Under the pieces are notes generated by a model. The model ran no database searches and was not told where the DNA came from. It saw only the letters and a program-made list of their open reading frames with translations. Made by a program: the position numbers and the translations under genes. From NCBI GenBank assembly GCA_947626745.1, contig CANQTF010000016.1, positions 1 through 45,902 of the forward strand: a stretch of 45,902 nt of DNA. The letters run 5' to 3'. Below, piece after piece: positions 17,606 through 26,110 of the stretch (positions within the stretch are counted from its first letter, which is position 1; each line of letters opens with the position of its first letter). This DNA comes from an uncultured Lachnospiraceae bacterium. Lineage in GTDB: Bacteria; Bacillota; Clostridia; Lachnospirales; Lachnospiraceae.

Positions 17606-17643
17606 ATTATCTGCATCAAATTTTAAAAAATGATGCAGATAAT
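17606..17643. promoter_or_regulatory. 13-bp inverted-repeat operator upstream of the fic promoter
   Basis: ATTATCTGCATCA (17606-17618) and TGATGCAGATAAT (17631-17643) are perfect inverted copies separated by 12 A/T bases. The repeat touches the -35 box (17604), and its TGATGC core recurs around the start site. This arrangement suggests a dimeric DNA-binding protein acting at the promoter, perhaps Fic itself through its winged helix. Confidence 0.65.
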
Positions 17644-17659
17644 CAATTGACGATATAAT

Positions 17660-17691
17660 AAAAAATGGGCGGGAGAATCATCTCTCCCGCC
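17660..17691 (-). terminator. Rho-independent terminator of htrA
   Basis: Perfect 9-bp stem GGCGGGAGA / TCTCCCGCC (17668-17676 / 17683-17691) with a six-base loop, followed on the minus strand by CCATTTTTT. It ends htrA transcription before the island. Confidence 0.85.
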
Positions 17692-17709
17692 TTTTCCCTC
17701 TGCGTTCTA

Positions 17710-19275
17710 TCAGTTCTGCACTTTATTGCCCAGCGTCATCTCTACCTGCCGCTCCTTGTATCCGCTGCTCTCCGGCGACATGACGGTGACTTTCACCGTA
17801 TCGCCCTTCGCATAGAACTCGAGCTGCTCCTGCAGTTCGTCCATGGAGTCGATATCCTCACCGTCAAACGCCGTGATGATGTCGCCCTTCACCAGACCGG
17901 CCGCCGCAGCCGCCGTATTGTCATATACCTGAGAGATATAGACGCCTTCCGGCATGCCGTACGTCTCGGACACATACTCCGTAACGCTGATGCCGGTAAT
18001 GCCCAGATAACCTCTCTCTTCCTCCGCGACCTTATTCTTGGTCTCCTTCAGCATCAGCTCCGCTATGATCGGACTTGCGGAAGAGATCGGAATGGCATAG
18101 CCCATGCCTTCCACGGCGCTGCCGCCGATCTTGCTGGAATTGATCCCGATGACCTCGCCCCTGATATTTAAGAGGGCGCCGCCGGAATTCCCCGGATTAA
18201 TCGCCGCGTCTGTCTGAATAAAGCTGCCGGAGGCCGAACCGTCCGATAGCTGTATGCTTCTGTTCAGCGCGCTGATAACGCCCGTCGTGACGGACTGGCC
18301 GTATCCCAAAGAGTTGCCGATGGCGATCGCGGGCTCGCCCACCTGCAGGGAATCGGAATCCCCCAGCGTGGCGATCGCGATACTCTGTCTGACGCTGCCG
18401 TCGATCTCCGTGAGCGGCACGGCGACCACCGCCAGATCCATATCCGCATCGGTTCCCTTGACGGACGCTTCCGCCTCGCTGCCCTCGAGGAACTGCACCG
18501 TCAGCTTATCCGTATCCGCAACCACATGGTAGTTGGTCGCGATCAACAACTCCGTGTCGTTCTCTCCCACGATGATGCCGGAGCCGCTCGACTCCGCCTC
18601 ATTGGTGAAAGACTGGCCGAAGTAAGACATCTTCTCGGTGAAGTGATTGTTGATCGACACAATGGCGGGCATAACGTTTTTCACCACTTCCGACACATCC
18701 GTCACAATTTCGCCGCCGTCGACCGCCGCCGTCTCGGCGGTCTGGGTGATGCCGTTCTGTGAGTGGCCGTCGGCTGTCGTTTTGCTCTCCTCCGGCGACG
18801 TCTCCGGAATATCCGTCTGCTCCCCGGCAGTATCGTCGGTCGTCTCCGAGATCGGCTCTGTTCTGTCTGCCGGGCCGAACATGCCGGTCACGGACTGCAC
18901 CGCGTATATCCCGATGCCCGCAAAAATACCGAAGAACAGACCGAGCGACAGGCACACCAGCGCTTTCTTCAGATACCCCGCTATATGCGGCCTCTTCTTC
19001 CCGTGTTTCTCAGGCTTCTGCGGCTGACCGCCGGCTGCGCCCCCGTTCATCTGCATATAAGCGTCCTGATAAGCGCCGCCGTAATGATAGCTGGCGTTGC
19101 GGTTCTCATAGGGATTATGCGCCGTGTGCCGGCCATAGTCCGCGCCGCCGTATGCGTTTTGATAGTAGCCGCCCGCCTGCGGCGCGCCGCTCGATGCATT
19201 TTGATTGACAGGCGTTGTATTCGACGTCGATGAATCCGCAGCAGGATTTTCATTTGGATAATTGTTGTCGTACAT
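17710..19275 (-). CDS. htrA: HtrA/DegP-like serine protease, membrane anchored
   Basis: A 521-residue trypsin-like quality-control protease. A cytoplasmic Asn/Gly/Tyr-rich tail (1-100) precedes one transmembrane helix (about 107-130). An acidic Thr/Ser linker leads to the protease domain with the triad H in TNYHVVAD, D in DADMDLAVV and S in NPGNSGGAL. One PDZ domain (about 415-515) includes YLGI and GLVKGDIITAF. The domain should face outward and degrade misfolded exported proteins. GGAG lies nine bases before ATG 19275. It follows glmS by 130 bp and has its own terminator. Confidence 0.93.
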   Translation of the reverse strand: MYDNNYPNENPAADSSTSNTTPVNQNASSGAPQAGGYYQNAYGGADYGRHTAHNPYENRNASYHYGGAYQDAYMQMNGGAAGGQPQKPEKHGKKRPHIAGYLKKALVCLSLGLFFGIFAGIGIYAVQSVTGMFGPADRTEPISETTDDTAGEQTDIPETSPEESKTTADGHSQNGITQTAETAAVDGGEIVTDVSEVVKNVMPAIVSINNHFTEKMSYFGQSFTNEAESSGSGIIVGENDTELLIATNYHVVADTDKLTVQFLEGSEAEASVKGTDADMDLAVVAVPLTEIDGSVRQSIAIATLGDSDSLQVGEPAIAIGNSLGYGQSVTTGVISALNRSIQLSDGSASGSFIQTDAAINPGNSGGALLNIRGEVIGINSSKIGGSAVEGMGYAIPISSASPIIAELMLKETKNKVAEEERGYLGITGISVTEYVSETYGMPEGVYISQVYDNTAAAAAGLVKGDIITAFDGEDIDSMDELQEQLEFYAKGDTVKVTVMSPESSGYKERQVEMTLGNKVQN

Positions 19276-19405
19276 AATACTTTGCTCCTTCCCTAGTGAC
19301 AGGTCGGTTCACCGCCGATCTCTTCTTTGATCTTGAGGCCAGTATATGCCGCAATTGTGTATAAACTGTGACAACTTTTTTGAAAAATTGTGTTTTCTCT
19401 TCTCC

Positions 19406-21232
19406 CTATTCGACCGTGACGGATTTCGCAAGATTCCTCGGCTTATCGACGTCGCAGCCCTTACCCACGGAAACATAGTACCCGAACAGCTGCAGGGGTA
19501 TGATAGCCAGTGAATTGGCAAAATACGGGTTTGTCTCCGGAATATAGATCACATAGTCCGCCGCCTTCTCGATCTCCTTGTTCTCCTCGCATGTGACGGC
19601 CAGCACAAACGCGCCTCTCGCCTTCACCTCCACCATGTTGCTGATCGTCTTGGCGTACAGCTCCGGCTGTGTGGACACCGCCGCCACGAGCGTACCCTCC
19701 TCGATCAGGGAGATCGTGCCGTGTTTCAGTTCGCCCGCCGCATATGCCTCGGAGTGAATGTAGGAGATCTCCTTAAGTTTCAGGGAACCTTCCAGCGAAA
19801 TGGCATAATCGATCCCTCTGCCGATGAAAAACACGTCCTTCGCGCCGATATATCGGTTGGCAAACTTCTGTATCTTCAATTTGTTGTTCAGCAGAAGCTC
19901 TATCTGATCGGGCAGACACTTCAGGTCGTTCAGAAGCGAGGCAAACGTCTCGTCGTCGATCTTGCCCCGCACTCTGCCAAGCTTCATGGCAAGCAGATAC
20001 AGCGCGATAAGCTGGGCGCTGTACGCCTTGGTGGTGGCAACCGCGATCTCCGGCCCTGCCCATGTATACATGACGTTGTCGGCTTCTCTGGCAATGGAGC
20101 TCCCGACTACGTTGACGATCCCCAGCACCTTGAAACCGCGCGCTTTGGATTCTCTAAGCGCCGCCAAGGTGTCCGCCGTCTCACCGGACTGGCTGATCAC
20201 TATGACCATGGCGCCCTCCTCCAGGATCGGATCGCGGTATCTGAACTCGGAAGCCAGATCCACTTCCACAGGAATGCGCGCCAGCCCCTCTATGACGTAC
20301 TTGCCGGTCACGCCCGCGTGATAGGCGGACCCGCACGCCACGATATGCAGCTTTCTGACCGCCGCGAGTTCTTCGTCCGTCATGTTCAGCTCGTCGATGA
20401 CGATATCGTCATCCTTGATCCTCGGCAGGAGCGTATCCGCCACGGTCTTGGGCTGCTCATACATCTCCTTCAGCATGAAATGCTCGTATCCCGCTTTCTC
20501 CGCGGCGTCGGCATCCCACTCGATCTTGACGGGCTCTTTCTTGATCTCTTCCTCGTCCACCGTGTAAAAGTGCATGTGATCCGCGCGCAGACGCACGACC
20601 TCCTGATTGTCCACATAGTACACTTTTCTCGTATATTTGAGGATCGCCGGCACATCGGAGGCGATAAAGCAGCCGTCCTCGTTCTGTCCCACGATGAGCG
20701 GCGAATCCTTTCTCGCGGCAAAGATCTGATCCGGACAATCCGCAAAGAGGATGCCAAGCGCATAGGAGCCCTCGACGCGGTGCAGCACTTTAGTCACCGC
20801 CTCCAGCGGATTTCCCTTGTAGTAGTAGTCGAGCAGGTGCGCCAGCACCTCCGTATCCGTATCCGAGACAAACCGATAACCCTTTGCCGTCAGCTTTTGG
20901 CGAAGCTGCAGATAATTCTCGATAATGCCGTTATGTACGACCGTGATCGTCTCGTCCGTATTGAAATGCGGGTGCGCGTTCGTATTGTTCGGCACGCCGT
21001 GGGTGGCCCACCGCGTATGTCCGATGCCGCATACGCCGGGCATCGTCTCACCGCCGCGCGTCATATTTTCCAATACCTTCAGTCTGCCGACGGACTTGGT
21101 GATATTGATCTTGCTGCCGTCATAGACAGCCATGCCCGCAGAGTCATATCCGCGGTATTCCAATTTCGCCAGACCGTCCAAAATGATAGGGGCCGCCTGT
21201 TTCGTCCCGATATATCCCACGATTCCACACAT
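19406..21232 (-). CDS. glmS: Glutamine--fructose-6-phosphate aminotransferase (isomerizing)
   Basis: A 608-residue GlmS, which makes glucosamine-6-phosphate from fructose-6-phosphate and glutamine, the first step to UDP-GlcNAc for the wall. The N-terminal nucleophile Cys2 (MCGIVGYIG), the glutaminase motifs GYDSAG and HTRWATHG, two SIS sugar-isomerase domains (CGSAYHAG, SQSGETADT, GRGIDYAISLEGSLKLKE) and the C-terminal KPRNLAKSVTVE are all present. The start has GGAGG. Only 37 bp separate it from the upstream glycosyltransferase gene, so there is no room for the glmS ribozyme known from many Firmicutes. Control must be by another route. Confidence 0.96.
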   Translation of the reverse strand: MCGIVGYIGTKQAAPIILDGLAKLEYRGYDSAGMAVYDGSKINITKSVGRLKVLENMTRGGETMPGVCGIGHTRWATHGVPNNTNAHPHFNTDETITVVHNGIIENYLQLRQKLTAKGYRFVSDTDTEVLAHLLDYYYKGNPLEAVTKVLHRVEGSYALGILFADCPDQIFAARKDSPLIVGQNEDGCFIASDVPAILKYTRKVYYVDNQEVVRLRADHMHFYTVDEEEIKKEPVKIEWDADAAEKAGYEHFMLKEMYEQPKTVADTLLPRIKDDDIVIDELNMTDEELAAVRKLHIVACGSAYHAGVTGKYVIEGLARIPVEVDLASEFRYRDPILEEGAMVIVISQSGETADTLAALRESKARGFKVLGIVNVVGSSIAREADNVMYTWAGPEIAVATTKAYSAQLIALYLLAMKLGRVRGKIDDETFASLLNDLKCLPDQIELLLNNKLKIQKFANRYIGAKDVFFIGRGIDYAISLEGSLKLKEISYIHSEAYAAGELKHGTISLIEEGTLVAAVSTQPELYAKTISNMVEVKARGAFVLAVTCEENKEIEKAADYVIYIPETNPYFANSLAIIPLQLFGYYVSVGKGCDVDKPRNLAKSVTVE

Positions 21233-21269
21233 ACCTTACTCCTCCATATCCCTTATTTCCCGCGCTGGA

Positions 21270-22196
21270 TCAGCGCCAATATGCCTTGTTGGCGGACATT
21301 GCAACAACCAGCTTCGCCGGCAGCCGCCGATAGTGTTTTCCGAACAGATACCCCATATACCTGCAGCCGCTCTGCACGATCGCATAGGGGATCCGACGCT
21401 TCATACCACTTTCCCACAGGTGGCGGACAGTCTCTCTGACCAGCCGGAGTCCCTCCGATTCCGCCGGATACGCCGCAAAGACCTCCGGGTGTTCCGCCTG
21501 GGACACGCCCAAGTCAAAATTCCTGTGAAACTGCTCCGCGCAGCTATAGCTGTGCGAATGGTATACCTCCGCCTCGGCGGCGTACGCGATGCCGTAGCCC
21601 GCCTCCACGGCCTTGGCCGCGTAGAGCATATCCTCATTGAATATCGTACGCCTGACGAAACCGCCCAGCTCGTCGAATATCCGTCGGTTGTATGCCGCGC
21701 ACACGTTGGAACAGAAGAACGTCTTGATCCCGAGACGTTCCAGATCCGCCTTTGTCTTGACTGCGGATTCCGCCGGATAATTGAAAGCCCGCGCGATCTT
21801 CTCCTCCTCGCTGCTGTCCTCCGCGGCAAGCTGTCTGGCGTACGCCACCGCCACCCCGTCCTGGTGCAGCTTTCCCAACAGCTCCTCCACCATATGTTCG
21901 TCTGCCGGAACGGCATCCTGCGTCATCATGAGGAAGCAGTCGGCATCGGACTCCTTCACACCGCGGTTCCTCGTTTTTCCGTGGTCAAACTCCCTCTTGG
22001 ATATATGCTTCACAATAATATTATGATACTCCTTCAGAAAAGAAGTACCATAGAATAACCGGTCAAAATATTTCTGCTCTGTGTTTATGACAATAATCCG
22101 ATTTACCGGAACGTTCTGCCGTTCCAGCCGTTCGATCAGAGTCAGGAATTTGTGATCGGGCTTGTATACGGGGATAATGACATCTATCGTATCCAC
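21270..22196 (-). CDS. Glycosyltransferase family 2 (rhamnosyltransferase-like)
   Basis: A 308-residue GT2 enzyme starting with DVIIPVYKPD and having the family's nucleotide-sugar loop (LMMTQDAVP near 90) and acceptor-side motif (FNEDMLYAAKAVEAGY near 187). Length and sequence resemble dTDP-rhamnosyl transferases of the RfbF group. The start is GTG (22196) with GGAGG seven bases upstream. It lies between the LCP terminator and glmS and is probably co-transcribed with glmS. It likely adds a sugar to the exported polysaccharide; donor and linkage are not certain. Confidence 0.8.
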   Translation of the reverse strand: MDTIDVIIPVYKPDHKFLTLIERLERQNVPVNRIIVINTEQKYFDRLFYGTSFLKEYHNIIVKHISKREFDHGKTRNRGVKESDADCFLMMTQDAVPADEHMVEELLGKLHQDGVAVAYARQLAAEDSSEEEKIARAFNYPAESAVKTKADLERLGIKTFFCSNVCAAYNRRIFDELGGFVRRTIFNEDMLYAAKAVEAGYGIAYAAEAEVYHSHSYSCAEQFHRNFDLGVSQAEHPEVFAAYPAESEGLRLVRETVRHLWESGMKRRIPYAIVQSGCRYMGYLFGKHYRRLPAKLVVAMSANKAYWR

Positions 22197-22226
22197 GTTT
22201 TTCCCTCCGCTTCCACATTTTCCTTA

Positions 22227-22261
22227 TTTTAACAAAAGGGGCCCGCAAAACCGGCCCCTTT
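22227..22261 (-). terminator. Rho-independent terminator after the LCP gene
   Basis: Perfect 9-bp stem AAAGGGGCC / GGCCCCTTT (22235-22243 / 22253-22261), followed on the minus strand by TTTTGTTAAAAT. It lies ten bases after the LCP stop. Confidence 0.8.
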
Positions 22262-22271
22262 GCTCTATCTG

Positions 22272-23468
22272 TTATTTCTTCAAATATCCACTTGTATCGG
22301 AGTAGATCCTATCGCTGCACTCTTTCACGGTTGCAGACGGCTCATAGTCGTAATCGTCAAACAGGTACTGATGCAGCCACCTGACATTGTCCTCCAGACT
22401 CACGGGAATCACGCAGGAGCCCTTCGCCCCGATCGTTCCCGTAGCCCGATTGGACTCCTGCGGGAATCCTGCCGTATCGCCGATATAATAATGGTTCACA
22501 TCGCCCAGCAGTTCCACGATCTCCGACAGATCCAACGACGTATAGGTCTCGCTGAACACGTCCTGCGCCGTCTTGGTCAGATCCGCCACGGAAGCCTTCT
22601 TCGCCTGATCCGCCACCGCCGTCAGCACTTCCCGCTGCCGCTCCGCACGCTTGAAGTCGTCGCCCGCCGTATAGCGGATACGGCAGTAACCCGTCGCCTG
22701 TAAGCCGTTCAGGAGCTGATATCCGGTGGAAGACACCGGCGTGTAGGAACGCTTCAGATCCTCGGCAATACAGAGCTGATAGTTGTTCAGATGACTGATC
22801 TCCGTATCGTCCACATCGATGTAGACGCCGCCCAGCGCATCGATCGTATCCGTCAGCCCGGCAAAGCCCACCGTGACGAAATCCGTGATGTTCATGTCCA
22901 GATTCATGTTCAGCATATTGATCGCCTGTTCCGGTCCGCCCTTGGCGTATGCGCCGTTGCACTTATTGTACTGATCGTTGCTCAGGTTCAGGTAAGTGTC
23001 GCGGTACACCGATACCAGCTTGCACTCGCCCGTGTCCAGATTGATAGAAGCGATCATGATCGTGTCACTCCGCGTGTTCTTCGTCAGTGCGCCGGAAGTG
23101 GAATCCACACCGAACAGGGCGATATTGCGGTAGCCCTTCATACTGGTCTCTTCCGCTTCCTTGACGGTCTCGTTGATGATGATATCGTTTTCCTCGATCT
23201 CCATCTTGCCGCCCTTGGTCGCCGTGAGGACGCCGTAGAGCACAACGACCGCAGCGATGAGGATGATCAGCTCTATGATAAATATGATGATCCTTCTGCG
23301 CTGTTTTCTTGCTTGCGCCTTTTTGCCAGATCCTTTCTTGCCGGAAGACTTTTTGCCGGAAGGTTTCTTACCCGAAGATTTCTTGTTTCCGGAAGGCTTT
23401 TTGCCGCCGGAGGAAGATTTCTTTCTCGGACGTTCCTCTTCGTATTCATCTTCTACATATCTTGCCAT
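22272..23468 (-). CDS. LytR-CpsA-Psr (LCP) family glycopolymer transferase
   Basis: A 398-residue membrane protein of the family that transfers lipid-linked polysaccharides onto peptidoglycan. The cytoplasmic N-terminus (1-56) is a Lys/Ser/Gly repeat (SGKK units) followed by RKQRRR. One transmembrane helix (about 57-80) precedes the LCP domain, with ALFGVDS, RSDTIMIASI (Arg and Asp bind phosphate), SVYRDTYL, and GGVYIDVDD with CRIRYTAGDDFKRAERQREVL. AAGGAG is eight bases before ATG 23468. It lies directly downstream of the initiating sugar transferase gene, fitting a role in attaching the polymer built by this locus. Confidence 0.92.
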   Translation of the reverse strand: MARYVEDEYEEERPRKKSSSGGKKPSGNKKSSGKKPSGKKSSGKKGSGKKAQARKQRRRIIIFIIELIILIAAVVVLYGVLTATKGGKMEIEENDIIINETVKEAEETSMKGYRNIALFGVDSTSGALTKNTRSDTIMIASINLDTGECKLVSVYRDTYLNLSNDQYNKCNGAYAKGGPEQAINMLNMNLDMNITDFVTVGFAGLTDTIDALGGVYIDVDDTEISHLNNYQLCIAEDLKRSYTPVSSTGYQLLNGLQATGYCRIRYTAGDDFKRAERQREVLTAVADQAKKASVADLTKTAQDVFSETYTSLDLSEIVELLGDVNHYYIGDTAGFPQESNRATGTIGAKGSCVIPVSLEDNVRWLHQYLFDDYDYEPSATVKECSDRIYSDTSGYLKK

Positions 23469-23659
23469 AACCCGTACTCCTTAATTTTCACATGTCGTAA
23501 CGTAAACCTCTGACATTCATTCTCTCACAATCAACATAAAAAATCAAGCTGTTGTGTCAATTTCCGACAATATCCCCATTATCTTGTGGGATTCTTAACA
23601 AAATCTTCCTTTTTTCTTAAGGTCTGCGGCGATCCGGCGGCTTTCAGATTAGTATCTCA

Positions 23660-25069
23660 CTAATAGGCGTTTTTATTGATGAAGCCCTTGAAAATCGTCA
23701 GGATCATGATCTTGATGTCAAACGACATCGTCCAATTCTCAATATAGAAAATATCGTATTCGATCCTGCGCTTAATGGACGTATCGCCGCGGTAGCCGTT
23801 GATCTGCGCCCAGCCCGTAAGTCCGGGCCTGACCTGATGCTTCACCATATAGCGCGGGATCTCCTCCTTAAACTTTTCCACAAACTGCGGCCGCTCGGGT
23901 CTCGGCCCGACCACGCTCATGTCGCCCTTGATGATATTGAAAAGCTGCGGCAGCTCGTCGATGCTTGTCCGGCGCAGGAATTTCCCGACCTTTGTGACGC
24001 GCGGGTCGTCCTTGGTCGTCCACCCTTTTTGTTCGGCGGACGGCTTCTGCACTTCCATCGTGCGGAATTTGTACATTTTAAAGGGTTTGTTGTGCAGACC
24101 GATGCGCTCCTGCCTGAAAATAACAGGGCCACGCGATGTACACCTCACCGCTATGGCGGCGAGCAGCATGACCGGCGACGATATCACAAGCCCGACAAGC
24201 GCCACGACCACGTCCACCGCCCGCTTGGCGATCCAGTTGAGCGTGTTGGTGAGCGGCACATAACGGATATTGATCACGGGCAGCCCCATAAGGTCCTCCG
24301 TGTATGGTCGGCTCGGGAACATACTGTTGTAATCGGGGATAAACTTCGTATGAACGCCGGATTTCTCACAGATATCCACAATATGCTCCAGATTGTTGTA
24401 ATCCTTCAGGGGCAGCGTGATCGCGATCTCGTCCAAACTGCTCTGGGGCAGGATATATAACAGATTTTCGATCTCGCCGAGCACCTTGACGCCCTGATAC
24501 AGCGTTCCCCGCGGCACACTGTCGTCAAGGATCCCCCGCACCACATATCCCCACTGCGGATTATCGTTGATACGCCTGATATACTCCTCCGCCGCCCGGG
24601 AATATCCCACCAGCAGGATGTATTTCAGATTGTAGCCCTTATCGCGGAAATATTGCAGCAGAGAACGGATCAGGGAGCGCTCGATCCCCATGAGCACAAT
24701 ATTGATCACATAGAAATAGGCCATCATGCCACGCGAAAAGTGGATCTGCGAGACGAGATACCAGCCCGCCATCAGAAGGATCATGCCCACCGTATTTGCC
24801 TGAAAAATGTTGAGGATCTCGTATTTATGGACAGTCGCGCGCTTCGGCGTGTAGAGATTGAAGTTATAATATAAGAGCAGATAACCCGGCACGATCAAGA
24901 AGAGCATATTGAAATATGTGCCCATAGGAAGTACACCGACGTCCTCGCCGACGTTGGAGAAGGGGCTGGCAAACCGCAGATACCAAGCCAGTATATAGGA
25001 AACCACTATGACAGCGGCATCTAAGACCACATGCAGCCTGTTAAAATACTTCTGATTATCCTTGATCAT
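23660..25069 (-). CDS. Undecaprenyl-phosphate sugar phosphotransferase (WcaJ type)
   Basis: A 469-residue membrane enzyme that starts polysaccharide assembly by moving a sugar-1-phosphate onto undecaprenyl phosphate. Four N-terminal helices, a CoA-binding-like central domain (about 130-265) and the C-terminal bacterial sugar transferase domain are present. Motifs include FRQERIGLHNKPFKMYKFRTM, RRTSIDELPQLFNIIKGDMSVVGPRPE and RPGLTGWAQINGYRG. ATG 25069 is used, with GAGG eight bases upstream; the longer TTG start at 25117 would lie over the promoter. It is followed by the LCP gene. The sugar (glucose, galactose or an N-acetyl sugar) cannot be read from sequence. Confidence 0.92.
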   Translation of the reverse strand: MIKDNQKYFNRLHVVLDAAVIVVSYILAWYLRFASPFSNVGEDVGVLPMGTYFNMLFLIVPGYLLLYYNFNLYTPKRATVHKYEILNIFQANTVGMILLMAGWYLVSQIHFSRGMMAYFYVINIVLMGIERSLIRSLLQYFRDKGYNLKYILLVGYSRAAEEYIRRINDNPQWGYVVRGILDDSVPRGTLYQGVKVLGEIENLLYILPQSSLDEIAITLPLKDYNNLEHIVDICEKSGVHTKFIPDYNSMFPSRPYTEDLMGLPVINIRYVPLTNTLNWIAKRAVDVVVALVGLVISSPVMLLAAIAVRCTSRGPVIFRQERIGLHNKPFKMYKFRTMEVQKPSAEQKGWTTKDDPRVTKVGKFLRRTSIDELPQLFNIIKGDMSVVGPRPERPQFVEKFKEEIPRYMVKHQVRPGLTGWAQINGYRGDTSIKRRIEYDIFYIENWTMSFDIKIMILTIFKGFINKNAY

Positions 25070-25090
25070 TTTCTGCGCCTCTTTGTGTGT

Positions 25091-25119
25091 ATCATACAAT
25101 ACTTCGCGCCAAAACACAA
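25091..25119 (-). promoter_or_regulatory. Probable promoter of the WcaJ-type transferase gene
   Basis: Minus-strand TTGTGT (25114-25119), 17-bp spacer, TATGAT (25091-25096), 21 bases before the ATG. It lies between the GT2 stop and this gene. Confidence 0.4.
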
Positions 25120-25129
25120 CCTGCAGTTA

Positions 25130-26098
25130 TCATGCCGTAAAACGATACCATATATTGCGCCAAAGTTCCAGCTGTATCACGATATAGCTGTACAGCCTGT
25201 CCCGGCTGAACCGCACCTTGTGTACCCGGCCTTTTTCGGAGCGGCACAGCGCAGCGCCCTCGCACAAGCCCTGCAGATAAATACCGCCCAGCCCTTTTCG
25301 CATGAAAAAGACCGTCTTGACCGCAAATCCCGCCAACAGGAGCGGCAGATTCAGAAGGATCTGCGCTGCAGGCATATTTTTGTAGAGCAGATAAACGCTG
25401 TTTCGCGAGGAGAGCCTGACCTTGAACCGATTGTAGCGCGACCCGCTGAAACCGCTGCCCGCATGGTAGACCACCGCTTCCGGAATATAGAGATTATTGT
25501 AACCGTTCAGCCGCGCCCGATACCCCAGATCGATATCTTCCAGATAGGCAAAATGATTTTCGTCCATCACGCCGATCTCCTCAAAGAGCTTTCTGCGGTA
25601 AATGGCCGCGCCGCCGCACGCCGCGAATATCCTCCGCTTGCGCTGATATCCTTGGATCGGCTTGTCTTTGCCGAGGGCGAACGCCCAGCCGAGCGCACAG
25701 TAATAATCCCCCGCGTCGTCGATCAGACCGGGGCGCTTCAGGCTGCGCATCTGCGCCGAGCCGGAGAACACCTCCGGATGCCGCTCCAGCGGCTGCTCCA
25801 GCGCGCGCACGAATCCTTTCTCCACCTCCGTATCGTTGTTTAATAAAATAACATATGTTGTTTTGCTTGCCGCTATCCCTTCGTTCACGGCTCTGCAGAA
25901 GCCGTAATTCCGATCGAGGCAGATCAGCCCGACCTGCGGGAATCTTTCCTGCACAAGCTGTCTGCTTCCGTCGGTCGAGCCGTTATCCACCACAATAATG
26001 TGAGCCGGTTCGTCCTGCAGAAAACACAGACAGTTCTCTATATAATCGATCCCGTTGTAATTGGGGATCACCACGGTAGAACGTATCTGTTGTTCCAT
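25130..26098 (-). CDS. Glycosyltransferase family 2
   Basis: A 322-residue GT2 protein with TVVIPNYNG at the N-terminus, VDNGSTDGS, the donor/metal loop LLNNDTEV near 102 and the downstream FAYLEDIDLGYRARLNGY (about 195-212). A hydrophobic segment and basic tail at the C-terminus (about 255-280) suggest membrane association, as in rhamnosyltransferases of the WbbL group. AAGGAG precedes ATG 26098. It follows the 475-residue glycosyltransferase by 12 bp and is co-transcribed with it. Sugar specificity is unknown. Confidence 0.85.
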   Translation of the reverse strand: MEQQIRSTVVIPNYNGIDYIENCLCFLQDEPAHIIVVDNGSTDGSRQLVQERFPQVGLICLDRNYGFCRAVNEGIAASKTTYVILLNNDTEVEKGFVRALEQPLERHPEVFSGSAQMRSLKRPGLIDDAGDYYCALGWAFALGKDKPIQGYQRKRRIFAACGGAAIYRRKLFEEIGVMDENHFAYLEDIDLGYRARLNGYNNLYIPEAVVYHAGSGFSGSRYNRFKVRLSSRNSVYLLYKNMPAAQILLNLPLLLAGFAVKTVFFMRKGLGGIYLQGLCEGAALCRSEKGRVHKVRFSRDRLYSYIVIQLELWRNIWYRFTA

Positions 26099-26110
26099 CT
26101 TCCGCTCCTT

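Noticed and set aside
21233..21269. glmS ribozyme upstream of glmS
   Set aside because: Only 37 bp separate glmS from the upstream gene, too short for the ribozyme, and they hold just the ribosome binding site.
19721..21439. 572-codon plus-strand frame over glmS
   Set aside because: Antisense to a clear GlmS; rich in Arg/His/Val with no recognisable domain and no ribosome binding site. The long plus-strand frames at 3067-4746, 26000-27523, 29581-31248 and 35407-37341 are rejected for the same reason.
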